Shown here in pieces: positions 35,895 through 45,263 of a stretch of DNA of 64,000 bases; position 1 is the stretch's first letter, and each line of letters starts with the position of its first letter. The stretch is from JAWKJY01 sp041393535 (GTDB taxonomy: Bacteria; Actinomycetota; Thermoleophilia; Gaiellales; Gaiellaceae): contig JAWKJY010000006.1 in NCBI GenBank assembly GCA_041393535.1, positions 124,001 to 188,000 on the forward strand. The letters run 5' to 3'. The position numbers were made by a program, and so were the translations under genes. A model generated the notes under the pieces. The model was not told the DNA's origin. It saw nothing but the letters and a program-made list of their open reading frames with translations, and did no database searches.

Positions 35895-36450
35895 CGCCGT
35901 CGCCGCCGTCCTCGTCGCCGCGCCCGACGCGGTGTGCGTCGCCTCGCTCGGCACGGCGACCTCCGCCCTGCGAGAGGCGTCCGGCGACGGCCCGCACGTC
36001 TACATGGGCGGCGCGATGGGCTCGGCGCTCGCCGTCGCGCTCGGTCTCGCCGAGCGGAGGCCGGACGTTCCCGTGGTCGCCCTGCTCGGCGACGGCGAGC
36101 TGCTGATGGGCGCGACGTCGCTCTGGTCGCTCGCCGGGCTCGCGCCGGCCAACCTCCCCGTCGTCGTCCTCGACGACGGGCGCTACTCGATCACCGGCGG
36201 CCAGGGCTCGTCCACCCGCTCGCGGCCGGGCCGGTCGCGGCGGCGCTCGGGCTCGCCACGGCGGAGGCGGACTCGCCCGAGGCGCTCGGGCACGCCCTCG
36301 CTGGGGCGCCCGGGAGCGCCGTCGTCGTCGCGCGGATCGAGGAGCCCGGCCGGGCCCGAGCCCGTTCGTGGATCCGCATCGGGTTCGCGTCCGGCTCCAG
36401 CAGCGGCTCGGCGTCGGCCGGGGCGTCGAGCAGCCTCCCTCCCGGGCTGA
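35881..36450 (+). CDS. TPP-binding decarboxylase beta subunit, frameshifted near the C-terminus
   Basis: Residues 1-110 are intact: TVDAVAAVLVAAPDAVCVAS, GGAMGSALAVALGLAERRPD, the TPP/Mg motif LLGDGELLMGATSLWSLAG and PVVVLDDGRYSITGGQ. This is the pyrophosphate-binding half of the enzyme. After about 36210 the sequence continues in the next frame (AAALGLATAEADSPEALGHA, then VVVARIEE). Near 36355 it moves to the third frame (GPSPFVDPHRVRVRLQQRL). These pieces are what the family C-terminus should contain, so indels are likely. The end is set at the TGA at 36448-36450, which is uncertain. Confidence 0.7.
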   Translation: MRTVDAVAAVLVAAPDAVCVASLGTATSALREASGDGPHVYMGGAMGSALAVALGLAERRPDVPVVALLGDGELLMGATSLWSLAGLAPANLPVVVLDDGRYSITGGQGSSTRSRPGRSRRRSGSPRRRRTRPRRSGTPSLGRPGAPSSSRGSRSPAGPEPVRGSASGSRPAPAAARRRPGRRAASLPG

Positions 36451-36466
36451 GAGACCGCGCCGACGA

Positions 36467-38448
36467 TCAGGTCAGGCGAAGCGTCCGCGACCGGGAGGTC
36501 ACCGGAAGCAGCGTCGCGCTTCCCGCGAACGTCGCCGTCACGGTCGCCCGCGCCGCGGCGCGCGGCGGGCGCGCGAGGAGATCGACAGCCGGGCCCGGAA
36601 CTCGCACGCCCCGTCGACGAGCCGCAGCCGGGGGCGGGCGCGGGCGAGCGCACGCGCCCGCCGGCCCGGCCGTCACGACGGCCTGCCCGATGCAGGCGGA
36701 CGACACCGGGCCGGTGAGGTTCGCGAGCACGAGCCGCCCGGTCGCGACCACGACGTGAGCGCGACGGCGTCGCGCCGGCGGTCGAGCGCGAGCGTCAGGC
36801 GATCGGGCCGCTGCCGCGCAACCGCCGGCGGCTCGGTCGGCGGCGGGGCCGGGATCGCGATCGACGCCTGCGCCAGGTCGTCCTCGACGGCCCCGTTCGC
36901 CGGCGTCGAGTCGGATCGACCTGATCGGCGGCGGCGACCTCCGCGACCAGCGCCCCCTGGCCGGCCGCGAGCCCCGTCACGTCGAGCGCGAGCGTGGCGG
37001 CCCCGCCCGGCGCGACCGTGCCGACCTCCCAGTACGGGCCGGCCACGCGCCCCTGGCTCGGCGTCGCGGGTACGAGCGCCAGCAGCGAGGGCGAGAGGAG
37101 CACGCGCACGCCGGAGGCCTGGTCGGGGCCGGCAGAGGCGACCCGGAGGGTCAGGCGCGCCGTCGCGCCGGGCGCCAGGCGCGCAGGCGCGCCCGTGAGC
37201 GTCAGCGACAGATCGACGACGCGCGCCGTCATGGTCGAGGGCGAGAGCGCCGACGGCGCCTGCGCCGCCGCGGGCTGCGCGACGGTGAGCGCGTCGCCGT
37301 TGCCGAGCGCGCCGTCGGCGTCGCCGCCCCAGCAGACGACCGAGCCGTCGTCGAGGGTCGCGCACGCCTGGGTGCCGCCGGCGGCGATCGCGGCGGCCGT
37401 CCGACCGGGCGCCAGCGGCACCGGCACGGGCGCCGGCTGGTCCGCGAGGACGGCGCCGTCGCCGAGCTGCCCGTCGTCGTCGATCCCCCAGCAGGCGACC
37501 GAGCCGTCGTCGAGGAGGGCGCAGGTGACCAAGGCCCCGGCGCTCAGGGCGACCGCGCCCCGGCCGCCCGGCAGCGCGACGGCCACGGGCGCCGGCTGGT
37601 TCGCCAGCAGCGCCCCGTCCCCGAGCTCGCCCGGTCGTCGTTGCCCCAGCAGACGACCGAGCCGTCGTCGAGGATCGCGCAGGTGTGCGACACGCCGGCG
37701 CTCAGCGCGACGGCTCGCCGGCCGGTGGGAAGGATGACCTGGACGGGCGCGGGCTGGTCGGCGAAGGGCGACCGTCGCCGAGCTGGCCGTCGAAGTCGGA
37801 CCCCCAGCAGCGGAGCGACCCGTCGTCGAGGATGGCGCACGAGTGCGAGTCGCCGACGCTGACCGCGGTCGCCAGACGGCCCACCGGCAGCGTGACGAGC
37901 ACGGGCTCGTCCGTGTTCGCCAGCGGCGCGCCGTTCCCGAGGCGGCCGTTGCTGTCAGAGCCCCAGCAGGCGATCGCCCCGTCGTCGAGCAGCGCGCACG
38001 TGTGCACGTCGCCGGTGCTCACCTGCTGCGCGGTGCGCCCGACGGGGAGCGATGCGAGGACCGGCGTCGGCTCGGTGGTCGGTCCGGGCCCGTTCCCCAC
38101 CTGCCCCTCCGAGTCGTCGCCCCAGCAGGCGATGCGCCCGTCGCGCAGCACGGCCCACGCGTGCGCGCCGGTCGACGCCGAGATCGAGCGCGCGGTGCTC
38201 CCGGCCGGCAGGAGCACGCGGGTTGGCACGCTGCGATCGGCGAGGTCTCCGACCCCGAGCCGGCCCAGGCTGCCGGAGCCCCAGCAGTAGGCGACGCCGT
38301 CGGCGGCGATCGCGCACGTGTGGTTGCCGGCGTCCAGCATGCCGGCCTGGAGCGAGCGCGAGGCGCTCCCCGCCGGCTCGGCGAGGGCCGTCGTCGGGAG
38401 CGACGCGACGAGCGCCGCGACGAGCGCGAGCGACCGGAGGAGGCGCAC
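36467..38448 (-). CDS. Secreted RCC1-repeat protein with DUF11 domain, frameshifted
   Basis: GTG at 38448 begins a signal peptide (RLLRSLALVAALVASLPTTALA). At least seven RCC1-type repeats follow (GNHTCAIAADGVAYCWGSGS, ALLDDGAIACWGSDSNGRLG, AILDDGSVVCWGN), forming a predicted seven-bladed propeller. Then comes a DUF11 segment (LSLTLTGAPARLAPGATARL, VGTVAPGGAATLALDVTG), and a final domain ending VTATFAGSATLLPVTSRS. Frame changes near 37790, 37615, 36915, 36750 and 36610 keep the repeat register, so this is one gene of about 660 residues. It is likely extracellular; ligand unknown. It converges on the TPP decarboxylase genes. Confidence 0.7.
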
Positions 38449-38491
38449 GGCGGCACCCTACCGGGTCGGGCCCGGCCGGGCGCGGCGCGGC

Positions 38492-39130
38492 TCAGTACAT
38501 GTTGGTGCGGTAGTCGTCCTCGGCGAAGTCGTCGATGTCCTTCGCCGTCATCTCGGGGATGTCGATCTGCTCCTTGATCATCTCGCCGATCGAGGGCAGC
38601 TCCTTGCGCGGGACGTGCAGCGCCGGGTCCCAGAGCTGCGAGCGCTTGAACGCCTTCGCGCAGTGGACGAAGGCCTGCTCGACGCGGACGACGATCGCGA
38701 GCCTGGGCGGCTTGCCCTTCACCTCCATCGTCGCGAGCAGCTCCGGGTCGTCCGTGATCGTCGCGCGGCCGTTCACGCGCAGCGTCTCCTCGACGCCCGG
38801 GACGACGAAGAGCAGGCCGACGCTGCCCGTCTCGAGGATGTTCGAGAGCGAGTCGATCAGCCGGTTGCCGGGGCGCTCGGGGATGACGAGCGTGTTGTCG
38901 TCCAGCACCTTGACGAAGCCCGGCGGGTCGCCGCGCGGGCTGACGTCGGCGTCGCCGGCGGCGTTCATCGTCGCGAGCGTGAGGAACGGCGAGCGGGCGA
39001 TGAAGGCGCGGCACGGCGCGTCGAGCCGCGGGCGGACCTTGTGCGGGGTGAGGTCGGCCGGGTGGCCGAGCGTCGCCCGGACGTCCTCGAGCGTCAGCGT
39101 CCGGAAGCCGTGCGCGGCGATCTGGGTCAT
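38492..39130 (-). CDS. PPOX-class flavoprotein, pyridoxamine 5'-phosphate oxidase-like (MSMEG_1061-type)
   Basis: 212 residues, the length of this FMN- or F420-dependent family. Recognisable are FIARSPFLTLATMNAAGDAD, VSPRGDPPGFVKVLDDNTL, IPERPGNRLIDSLSNILETG, SVGLLFVVPGVEETLRVNGR and a C-terminal FKRSQLWDPALHVPRKELPS. This is a cytosolic split-barrel redox protein with unknown substrate. ATG at 39130 is preceded by GGGAGGA. It lies 43 nt upstream of the RCC1 gene on the same strand. Confidence 0.9.
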   Translation of the reverse strand: MTQIAAHGFRTLTLEDVRATLGHPADLTPHKVRPRLDAPCRAFIARSPFLTLATMNAAGDADVSPRGDPPGFVKVLDDNTLVIPERPGNRLIDSLSNILETGSVGLLFVVPGVEETLRVNGRATITDDPELLATMEVKGKPPRLAIVVRVEQAFVHCAKAFKRSQLWDPALHVPRKELPSIGEMIKEQIDIPEMTAKDIDDFAEDDYRTNMY

Positions 39131-39207
39131 GTGTCCTCCCCTTCCTGGCGACGGTCGCCCACCGGGCGACACCGTAGCCGATCGGGGAGGCGCGGCCGAG
39201 CGCGGGG

Positions 39208-39822
39208 CTAGCTCGCCTTCTTCTGGTCGCGGAGATGCTCGAGCGCCCGCTGCTTGACGTAGTGGTCGAGCATCTCGGTCGCCTGCGGGTACTTCTTCCG
39301 CGTCCACTCGTCCCCGTCGAGCACGAGCTGGATCGTGGTCGCGAGGACGGCGTCGACCCACGTCGTCGGGCCCTGGCCGGGCGGCACGGCGTCCGGGCGG
39401 ATCGCCATCTCGAGCGAGCCGGGCGCGAAGCGGTCCTTCGACGCCTCGGCCGCCTTCGGCGGCGCCGTCCCGGTCCGCTTCGCCTCGGCGAAGACGAACC
39501 GCGTGATCGCCGTGCGCGACGCCTGCTTGATCGCCTCGAAGGAGCCGCCGAAGACCTGCCCGCGCGGGCCGCGCTGCGAGTGGAGCCCCCGGACGATCAG
39601 CGTCTCGTCGATCGGCGGCTCGGCGAGCTTCAGCCGGACGCGCACGATCGCGCCCGGCGGGACGTCCTCGACCGTCAGGAAGGACAGCCCACCCACGCCG
39701 ATGTCCAGGAGGGTCGCCTCGAACGGCGGCCCGAGGGTGCCGTTCAGCTGGAGGACGGCGCACGAGATCGGGTGCTCCGTCGCCACGCGCATGCTCTTGC
39801 GGCGTTCGCTCGCGATCGTCAC
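39208..39822 (-). CDS. PilZ-domain protein, 204 aa
   Basis: The N-terminal domain has ERRKSMRVATEHPIS, an RxxxR-type motif, and LLDIGVGGLSFLT in the place of the D/NxSxxG motif, with Gly instead of Ser. These are the c-di-GMP contacts of PilZ, so binding may be altered. Further PilZ strands follow (PPGAIVRVRLKLAEPPI, then FGGSFEAI). The C-terminal 100 residues are helical and Lys-rich, without a known domain. The start is GTG. The 139 nt to the divergent cupin gene contains a 12-nt palindrome (CCCCGATCGGGG at 39884-39895) but no other feature. A second-messenger role in surface behaviour is inferred. Confidence 0.8.
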   Translation of the reverse strand: MTIASERRKSMRVATEHPISCAVLQLNGTLGPPFEATLLDIGVGGLSFLTVEDVPPGAIVRVRLKLAEPPIDETLIVRGLHSQRGPRGQVFGGSFEAIKQASRTAITRFVFAEAKRTGTAPPKAAEASKDRFAPGSLEMAIRPDAVPPGQGPTTWVDAVLATTIQLVLDGDEWTRKKYPQATEMLDHYVKQRALEHLRDQKKAS

Positions 39823-39961
39823 GCACGGGTAATCGGCTGGCCCGAATCGGACGTGAGGCCCCCGAGCGGGTGATCGGACGGCTCCCCGATCGGGGGCGGG
39901 GCGGTACGTCGTCCCGGCGTCCCCGGGCGGTACGGTTCGCGCGTCGAAGAAGGAGGGCGAG

Positions 39962-40393
39962 ATGCAGGACGGCGTGACGACCGCGAGGTTCGACCTGCGC
40001 TCCGACGAGCGCTTCCAGTCCCTGCGACGCGACCTCGGCGTGTCGAGCTTCGGCCTGAACGTGATCGTGCTGCCGCCCGGCGGGCGCGGCCGGATCCACG
40101 CGCACGAGACGCAGGAGGAGGTCTACCTCGTCCTCGACGGGACGCTCTCGCTCGCGCTCGAGGACGGCGAGCGCGACCTGGGCGTCGGCGAGGCCGCCCG
40201 CGTCGCGCCCGCCGTGCGCCGCCAGCTCGTCAACCGCGGCCCGGGGAGCTGTGCCGTGCTCGCGCTCGGCGGGGCCGGCGAGCACGTCGGGCGGGACGGC
40301 CTGGCCTACGCGAGCTGGGATGCGACCGAGCCCTCGACCCCGCAGGACCTGCCGCTGCCGGAGGACCTGCCCGCGAGCGAGCTGCGCACGTAG
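39962..40393 (+). CDS. Cupin-domain protein, 143 aa
   Basis: A single cupin barrel. Motif 1 is GGRGRIHAHETQEEVYLVLDG, with His-x-His and Glu metal ligands; motif 2 lies around LVNRGPGSCAVLALGG. Residues 1-45 form the first strands; the tail is Asp/Pro-rich (TPQDLPLPEDLPASEL). ATG at 39962 follows AAGGAGGGCG. It is likely a metal-binding small-molecule sensor or enzyme. No neighbour fixes its substrate. Confidence 0.85.
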   Translation: MQDGVTTARFDLRSDERFQSLRRDLGVSSFGLNVIVLPPGGRGRIHAHETQEEVYLVLDGTLSLALEDGERDLGVGEAARVAPAVRRQLVNRGPGSCAVLALGGAGEHVGRDGLAYASWDATEPSTPQDLPLPEDLPASELRT

Positions 40394-40402
40394 GCGCGTG
40401 CG

Positions 40403-40431
40403 TTGACGCCGAGTGGTCGCGGGAGTACGCT
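40403..40431 (+). promoter_or_regulatory. Predicted promoter of the RTX-repeat gene
   Basis: TTGACG at 40403-40408, a 17-nt spacer, and TACGCT at 40426-40431. The gene's ATG at 40463 follows AAGGAGG. The promoter begins 9 nt after the cupin stop, so the RTX gene has its own promoter. Confidence 0.5.
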
Positions 40432-40462
40432 CCGCGGCCACTCGACCAAGGAGGTCGCGGAG

Positions 40463-42127
40463 ATGCGGCTGGCACGTGCCTCGTCCTCGCGGCGCTCGCC
40501 GCGCTCGCGGCGGCGGCCGTCGCCCAGGGTGCCGCCACCGTCGCCGTCAGCGGCTCGGCGCTCACCTACACGGCGGCGGCTGCCGGGCGAACGTCCCCGA
40601 CATCCGGCGAGACCTGGCGCGCCGGCGCGCTACGTCGTCGTCGAGACCGGGACGACGCTTGTCGCAGGCGCCGGCTGCGTCGCCGACTCGGCCACGCAGG
40701 TGCACTGCGACGACATCGGGATCGCGTCGATCACGGTCACACTCGGCGACCAGGACGACGTCGGCGGGAAGCTGCAGCCGTCGGTGACGGTGCCGCTGAC
40801 GCTGAACGCGGACGCGGGGAACGACACGTTCACGGGCGGCTCGGGACGGGACACGATGAACGGCGGCCCCGGCAACGACACGCTGAACGGGGGCTCCGGG
40901 AACGACGCGATGAACGGCGGCGCGGACAACGACGTGCTGAACGGCGACGACGGCGAGGACACGTTCGCCGGGAGCGCGGACGACCCGGGCGCGGACACCT
41001 TCTCGGGCGGCCCCGGGAACGACACCGTGAGCTACGCGAGCTCGCCCCAGGCGGTCATCGTCCGGATCGACGACATCCGCAACGACGGGATCGCGAACGA
41101 GGACGACGTGCGCAGCGACGTCGAGACCGTGATCGGGTCCCGGTTCGACGACCAGCTGATCGGCAGCGCCGCCAGCAACGCCCTGCAGGGCGGCCCCGGC
41201 AGCGACGTGCTCGAGGGGCTCGGCGGCAACGACCTCCTGCTCGGGACCGACCTGATCGCCCAGGACGTCGCCCGAGACGTGATGCGCGGCGGCGACGGGA
41301 ACGACACCCTCGTCGACGGTGGCGGGGTCGACGTGCTGGAGGGCGGCGACGGGAACGACTGGCTGTGGATGGGCCCGGGCGCGGACGTGATCAGCGGCGG
41401 GCCCGGGATCGATCTCGCGGACTACGGCCAGGCGGTCTACCCGAACTGCTGCAACCGCGGCGGGCTGAACGTCTCGATCGACGGCGTCGCGAACGACGGC
41501 TACCCCGGCGAGGGCGACAACGTCCTGACGGACGTCGAGAACCTCCAGGGAGGCCTCTGGGGCGACGTGCTGAGCGGCGGGCCCGGCCTGAACGTGATCA
41601 GCGGCGGCGCCGGGGCGGACACGATCCTCGTCCGCGACGGCGCGCCGGACGTCGTCTTCTGCAGCGCCGACGAGGGGGACACGGTCGTCGCGGACGCGGT
41701 GGACGACCTCCTCCCCGCCGGCGGGCAGCGCTGCGCGAACGTCGACCAGCCGGCCGCCCCAGCGCCTGCGCCGGCCCCTCCACCGGCCGCGGCGCCTGTA
41801 GCGACGCCCTTCGCAGCCCTGTTCGCGTCGACGCGCGCGAGCGGCGTCGCGAGCGTGAAGGTGACGTGCGGGGCCGCTGCCGTCGACCTCTGCGAGGGCG
41901 TCGTCACGCTCTCCGCGAACGGCAAGCGCGTCGGCCGGGAGCTGTTCGCGCTCGAGCCGGGCGCGACGGAGACGATCGACGTCGAGCTCGCGTCGGGCGC
42001 CGTGCGGGCGCTGCGCACGGGCAAGCGGCGGCTCAAGGTGACGCTTCGCGCGAGCGCGACCGACAACGGCCGCGTCGCGCGGCTCGTCACCAGGACGGCG
42101 ACGCTGCGCGGCCCGAAGAAGGGCTAG
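40463..42127 (+). CDS. Secreted RTX-type calcium-binding repeat protein, N-terminus frameshifted
   Basis: About 555 residues. The signal peptide (TCLVLAALAALAAAAVAQGA) is read one frame off between about 40475 and 40590, after which ARYVVVETGTTLVAGAGC is back in the main frame, so two indels are likely. Residues about 115-310 hold at least ten nonapeptide GGxGxDxLx units (GGPGNDTLNGGSGNDAMNGG, GGDGNDTLVDGG), the parallel beta-roll that binds calcium outside the cell. A Pro/Ala linker leads to a C-terminal beta domain (VTLSANGKRVGRELFALEPG) seen in other secreted proteins here. Its stop abuts the stop of the convergent phosphotriesterase gene with no gap. Confidence 0.78.
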   Translation: MRLARASSSRRSPRSRRRPSPRVPPPSPSAARRSPTRRRLPGERPRHPARPGAPARYVVVETGTTLVAGAGCVADSATQVHCDDIGIASITVTLGDQDDVGGKLQPSVTVPLTLNADAGNDTFTGGSGRDTMNGGPGNDTLNGGSGNDAMNGGADNDVLNGDDGEDTFAGSADDPGADTFSGGPGNDTVSYASSPQAVIVRIDDIRNDGIANEDDVRSDVETVIGSRFDDQLIGSAASNALQGGPGSDVLEGLGGNDLLLGTDLIAQDVARDVMRGGDGNDTLVDGGGVDVLEGGDGNDWLWMGPGADVISGGPGIDLADYGQAVYPNCCNRGGLNVSIDGVANDGYPGEGDNVLTDVENLQGGLWGDVLSGGPGLNVISGGAGADTILVRDGAPDVVFCSADEGDTVVADAVDDLLPAGGQRCANVDQPAAPAPAPAPPPAAAPVATPFAALFASTRASGVASVKVTCGAAAVDLCEGVVTLSANGKRVGRELFALEPGATETIDVELASGAVRALRTGKRRLKVTLRASATDNGRVARLVTRTATLRGPKKG

Positions 42128-43201
42128 CTAGCGCTCGACCCCGAACGCGCGCGCCGGGTTGTCGACGAGGATCCGCCGGACGGCGGCCTCGTCGACGCCC
42201 CGGTGGCGCAGCGTCGGCACGACCGACCGGAGCACGTGGGCGTAGCCGCGCCCGCCGTAGGCGAGCAGCTCGCTCTTCAGGCAGACGTCCTGCGAGAAGA
42301 GCAGCTGGTCGCCGTGGCCGGCCTCGATCAGGCGCATCGCGAAGGGGATCCGCCAGGAGTCGTGGCCCCAGGCGAAGCCGGGCTCCCACTCGTCCGAGTA
42401 GAAGTCGCGCCCGAGGCTGTCGTACTCGACGTAGACGCCGCGGGCGGCGAGGGCGAGGTGGTAGTCGAGCTCCTGCACCTGGTCGACGTGGTCGATCACG
42501 ATCCGCGACGGGTCGACCCCCTCCTGCTCGAGCACGTCGATCGCGGGCAGGCCGGCGCGCGGCTCGAGCGGGTCGATGTGGACGCTCACGGAGAGGCCCG
42601 TCGCGAGCGAGGCGCGCGCGGCGCCGCGAAGCACCTTCTCCTCCTCCGGGGTCATCGGGCCGACCTTGCGCCGCCCCTCGACGCCGCGCGGCAGCCCGGT
42701 CAGGCCGATCTCGCCGATCACGCCCGGGCGGACGCCCGTCTCCCCGACGCCGTGCTCGATCTCACCGACGAGCCGCGCCGCGATCGCGTCGGCGTCCAGC
42801 TCGCGCACGTAGGCGGGGTGCGCGCTCTCGACGTAGTAGCCACAGCCCATCACGACGTTCAGGCCGGACGCGCGCGCGAGCCGCGCGAGCGCCTCGGGGT
42901 CGCGGCCGATGCCCTCGATCGTCATGTCGACGACGCTCCGCCCCCCGAGGGCGGCGAACTCGGCCAGCTCGGCGAGCGCGAGCTCCTCGTCGTCGAGCAG
43001 GAGGTTCTGCCGGGTCGTGCCGAGCGGGCGACGCGAGATCGCGTGCAGGTTCGCCAGCGTGACCGGCGCGTCGGGGTCTCCCTCGGCCGGCGGCGAGAAC
43101 CAGTTCGTCAGGTCGGCGAGCAGGTGCTCGTGCGCGAGCGTGACGCCCAGGTCGGCTGCCGGCACCGGGCCGAGCACGGTCTCGACGACGCGCCCGCTCA
43201 C
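42128..43201 (-). CDS. Phosphotriesterase-family amidohydrolase/lactonase
   Basis: 357 residues. Metal ligands are H24 and H26 in LAHEHLL, SVHIDP, VIDHVDQ and the Asp in LFSQDVCLKS. The bridging residue appears to be Glu in VIGEIGLTG, in place of the carboxylated Lys, as in the PHP/lactonase branch of the family. It therefore probably hydrolyses a lactone, ester or amide in the cytosol, not an organophosphate. GTG at 43201 overlaps the stop of the deacetylase gene (GTGA). It is the last gene of the five-gene operon. Confidence 0.88.
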   Translation of the reverse strand: MSGRVVETVLGPVPAADLGVTLAHEHLLADLTNWFSPPAEGDPDAPVTLANLHAISRRPLGTTRQNLLLDDEELALAELAEFAALGGRSVVDMTIEGIGRDPEALARLARASGLNVVMGCGYYVESAHPAYVRELDADAIAARLVGEIEHGVGETGVRPGVIGEIGLTGLPRGVEGRRKVGPMTPEEEKVLRGAARASLATGLSVSVHIDPLEPRAGLPAIDVLEQEGVDPSRIVIDHVDQVQELDYHLALAARGVYVEYDSLGRDFYSDEWEPGFAWGHDSWRIPFAMRLIEAGHGDQLLFSQDVCLKSELLAYGGRGYAHVLRSVVPTLRHRGVDEAAVRRILVDNPARAFGVER

Positions 43202-44136
43202 GGCGCCGGCACCTGCTCGGCGAACGTCCGGGCGATGTCGAGCCGGCGCATGAAGACCACGTCGCCGAGCGACTGGGCGTAGTCGACGACGCGCGCGAGC
43301 GCGTCGGCGCGGGCCGGCTGGCCGCTGAAGCGCGGGTGGAGGCCGATCGACATCATCCGGTTGACGTCGTCGCCGTCGTCGCGCAGCCGGTCGACCGTCG
43401 CCTTCGCGTACTCGTAGAAGTGGTCGGGGCTGCCGTAGCCCTGCGCCAGCACGTAGCGCGCGTCGTTCACGACGAGCGAGTACGGGACGACGAGGTGCGG
43501 CGTGCCGTGCACCCGCGTCCAGTACGGCAGGTCGTCGTTGTAGCACTCGCTGTCGTAGAGGAAGCCGCCCTCCTCGACGAGCAGCTCGCGGGTGTTGACG
43601 CTCATCTCGCGGCAGTACCAGCCGAGCGGACGGCTCCCGGTCGTCCGCTCGATCGACTCGATCGCGAGCCGGATCGCCTCGCGCTCCTCGTCGCGCGTCA
43701 TCTCGAAGTGGTTCGACCAGCGGAAGCCGTGCCCGGCCGCCTCGTCGCCGCGCCGCGCGAGCTCGGCGGCCACCTCGGGGTTCCGCTCGAGCGCGACGGC
43801 CGCGGCGAAGAACGTCACCGGGACGCCCGCCTGCTCGAAGACGCGGAACAGCCGCCAGATCCCCGCGCGCGAGCCGTACTCGTAGACGGACTCCACGCAG
43901 AGGTCGCGGATCCCCTCGAGGTTGAAGGGGATCTCGTGCAGGACGTCGTTGACGCCGTCCCCCATCGGGAACGACTTCTCCGAGCCCTCCTCGTAGTTGA
44001 CGACGATCTGGACGGCGACGCGCGCGCCGCCCGGCCACTCGACCCGCGGCGGGTGCTTGCCGTAGCCGACGAGCTCGCGCGGCGGCCCGGCGACCGGGTC
44101 GTCGTCGCGGCGGAAGAACTGGGGGTCGAGAGCCAT
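43198..44136 (-). CDS. Polysaccharide-deacetylase-fold hydrolase, PuuE (allantoinase)-like
   Basis: 312 residues. The family signatures are VAVQIVVNYEEGSEKSFPMG, VTFFAAAVALERNPEVAAEL and GHGFRWSNHFEMT, with HPRFSGQPARADAL near the end. PuuE-type enzymes open cyclic amides such as allantoin without an NodB-type sugar substrate, so a ring-opening C-N hydrolase is the best guess. ATG at 44136 follows AGGAGGGAGC. In this operon it is next to an isochorismatase-like hydrolase and a phosphotriesterase-like protein, which fits stepwise opening of a heterocycle. This is inference. Confidence 0.88.
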   Translation of the reverse strand: MALDPQFFRRDDDPVAGPPRELVGYGKHPPRVEWPGGARVAVQIVVNYEEGSEKSFPMGDGVNDVLHEIPFNLEGIRDLCVESVYEYGSRAGIWRLFRVFEQAGVPVTFFAAAVALERNPEVAAELARRGDEAAGHGFRWSNHFEMTRDEEREAIRLAIESIERTTGSRPLGWYCREMSVNTRELLVEEGGFLYDSECYNDDLPYWTRVHGTPHLVVPYSLVVNDARYVLAQGYGSPDHFYEYAKATVDRLRDDGDDVNRMMSIGLHPRFSGQPARADALARVVDYAQSLGDVVFMRRLDIARTFAEQVPAP

Positions 44137-44167
44137 GCTCCCTCCTCTCGCCCGCAGGCGCTCGCGG

Positions 44168-45261
44168 TCAGGGCTTGACCAGGACGCGGCCGGCCGCGCC
44201 GGCGAGGCTCGCGGCGACCGCCTCGTTCACCTCGTCGAGCGAGTACGACGGGCCGAGCATCTGGCCGACCTTCAGCTTGCCCTGGCGGATGTACTCGACG
44301 AGGCGCGGCACGCCGCTGGTCGGCGTCTCCGAGCCGGCGATCGTCCCGGTCAGCGTCTTCTCGCGTGTGGTGAAGTCGAACGGGTCGAGCTCGATCTTCG
44401 TCCCGGCCGGCGGGATGCCGAGCAGCGTCGCCTTGCCGCCGATCCGGATCCAGCGGAACGCGAGCGCGATCGTCTCGGCCGCACCGACCGCCTCGAGCGC
44501 GTGGTCGACGCCCTCGGGCGCGAGCTGCTTCATCGTCGCCTTCAGCTCGTCGGGGGTGACCGCGGTCGTCGCACCGAGCGCGAGCGCGGCCTCGAGGCGG
44601 CCCTGGTTCGGGTCGACAACGATGATCTCGCTCGCGCCCGCGATGCGCCGCCCTGGACGGCCATCTGGCCCACGCCGCCGGCACCGACGACCATCACGGT
44701 CTGGCCGGGCTGCACCTGTGCCGCGTTCTCGACGCCGCCGATCGCGGTGAGCGCCGCGCAGCCGAGCAGCGCAGCCTCCTCGATCGCCACGTCCGGCGGG
44801 ATCGGGAGCGCCTGGCTCGCCGGGATCAGGACGTGCTCGGAGAGCGCCGCCGTGGTCGTCATCCGGTACACGGTCTCGCCGTCCGCCGTCATCCGGGTCG
44901 TCCCGTCGAGCAGCGTCCCGGCGCCGATCGCGTTGCGCAGGTTGGTGCACGCGGTCAGGCGGCCGGAGCGGCAGGTCGCGCACGCGCCGCAGGACGGCGC
45001 CCAGGAGAGGACGACGGGATCGCCGACGGCGAGGCCCTCGACCTCGCTGCCGAGCTGCTCGACCACGCCGGCGCCCTCGTGCCCGAGGACGATCGGCGTC
45101 GGGCGCGGCCACTCGCCCTTGATCACGTGCAGGTCGGAGCCGCAGACGCCGATCGCGGTCATGCGGACGATCACGTCGCCGGGGCCCGGCTCCTCGAGCT
45201 CGATCTCGCGGACCTCGAGCGGCCGGCCGGGTGCGTGGAAGAGCGCTGCGCGGGTCTTCAC
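44168..45261 (-). CDS. Zinc-dependent alcohol dehydrogenase, one frameshift
   Basis: About 364 residues after joining. Catalytic zinc ligands are in GVCGSDLHVIKG and VLGHEGAGVVE. The structural zinc lobe is CGACATCRSGRLTAC. The NAD(P) Rossmann motif is VMVVGAGGVGQMAVQGG. Near 44650 the frame changes and continues RIAGASEIIVVDPNQGRLEA to an intact C-terminus AAGRVLVKP. One base is missing or extra there. It oxidises an alcohol or hydroxy acid made by the operon hydrolases. GTG at 45261 starts 2 nt after the isochorismatase stop; 31 nt separate its end from the deacetylase start. Confidence 0.85.
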
Positions 45262-45263
45262 GG

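Noticed and set aside
35160..35954. Upstream extension of the L7/L12-like gene to 350 codons
   Set aside because: The extension lies opposite the TPP decarboxylase alpha gene and has no coding character; the GTG at 35159 has a good ribosome site.
40800..41000. Short tandem GGC/GAC-rich repeats that might be a CRISPR array
   Set aside because: They are the codons of RTX nonapeptides; no spacers of constant length.
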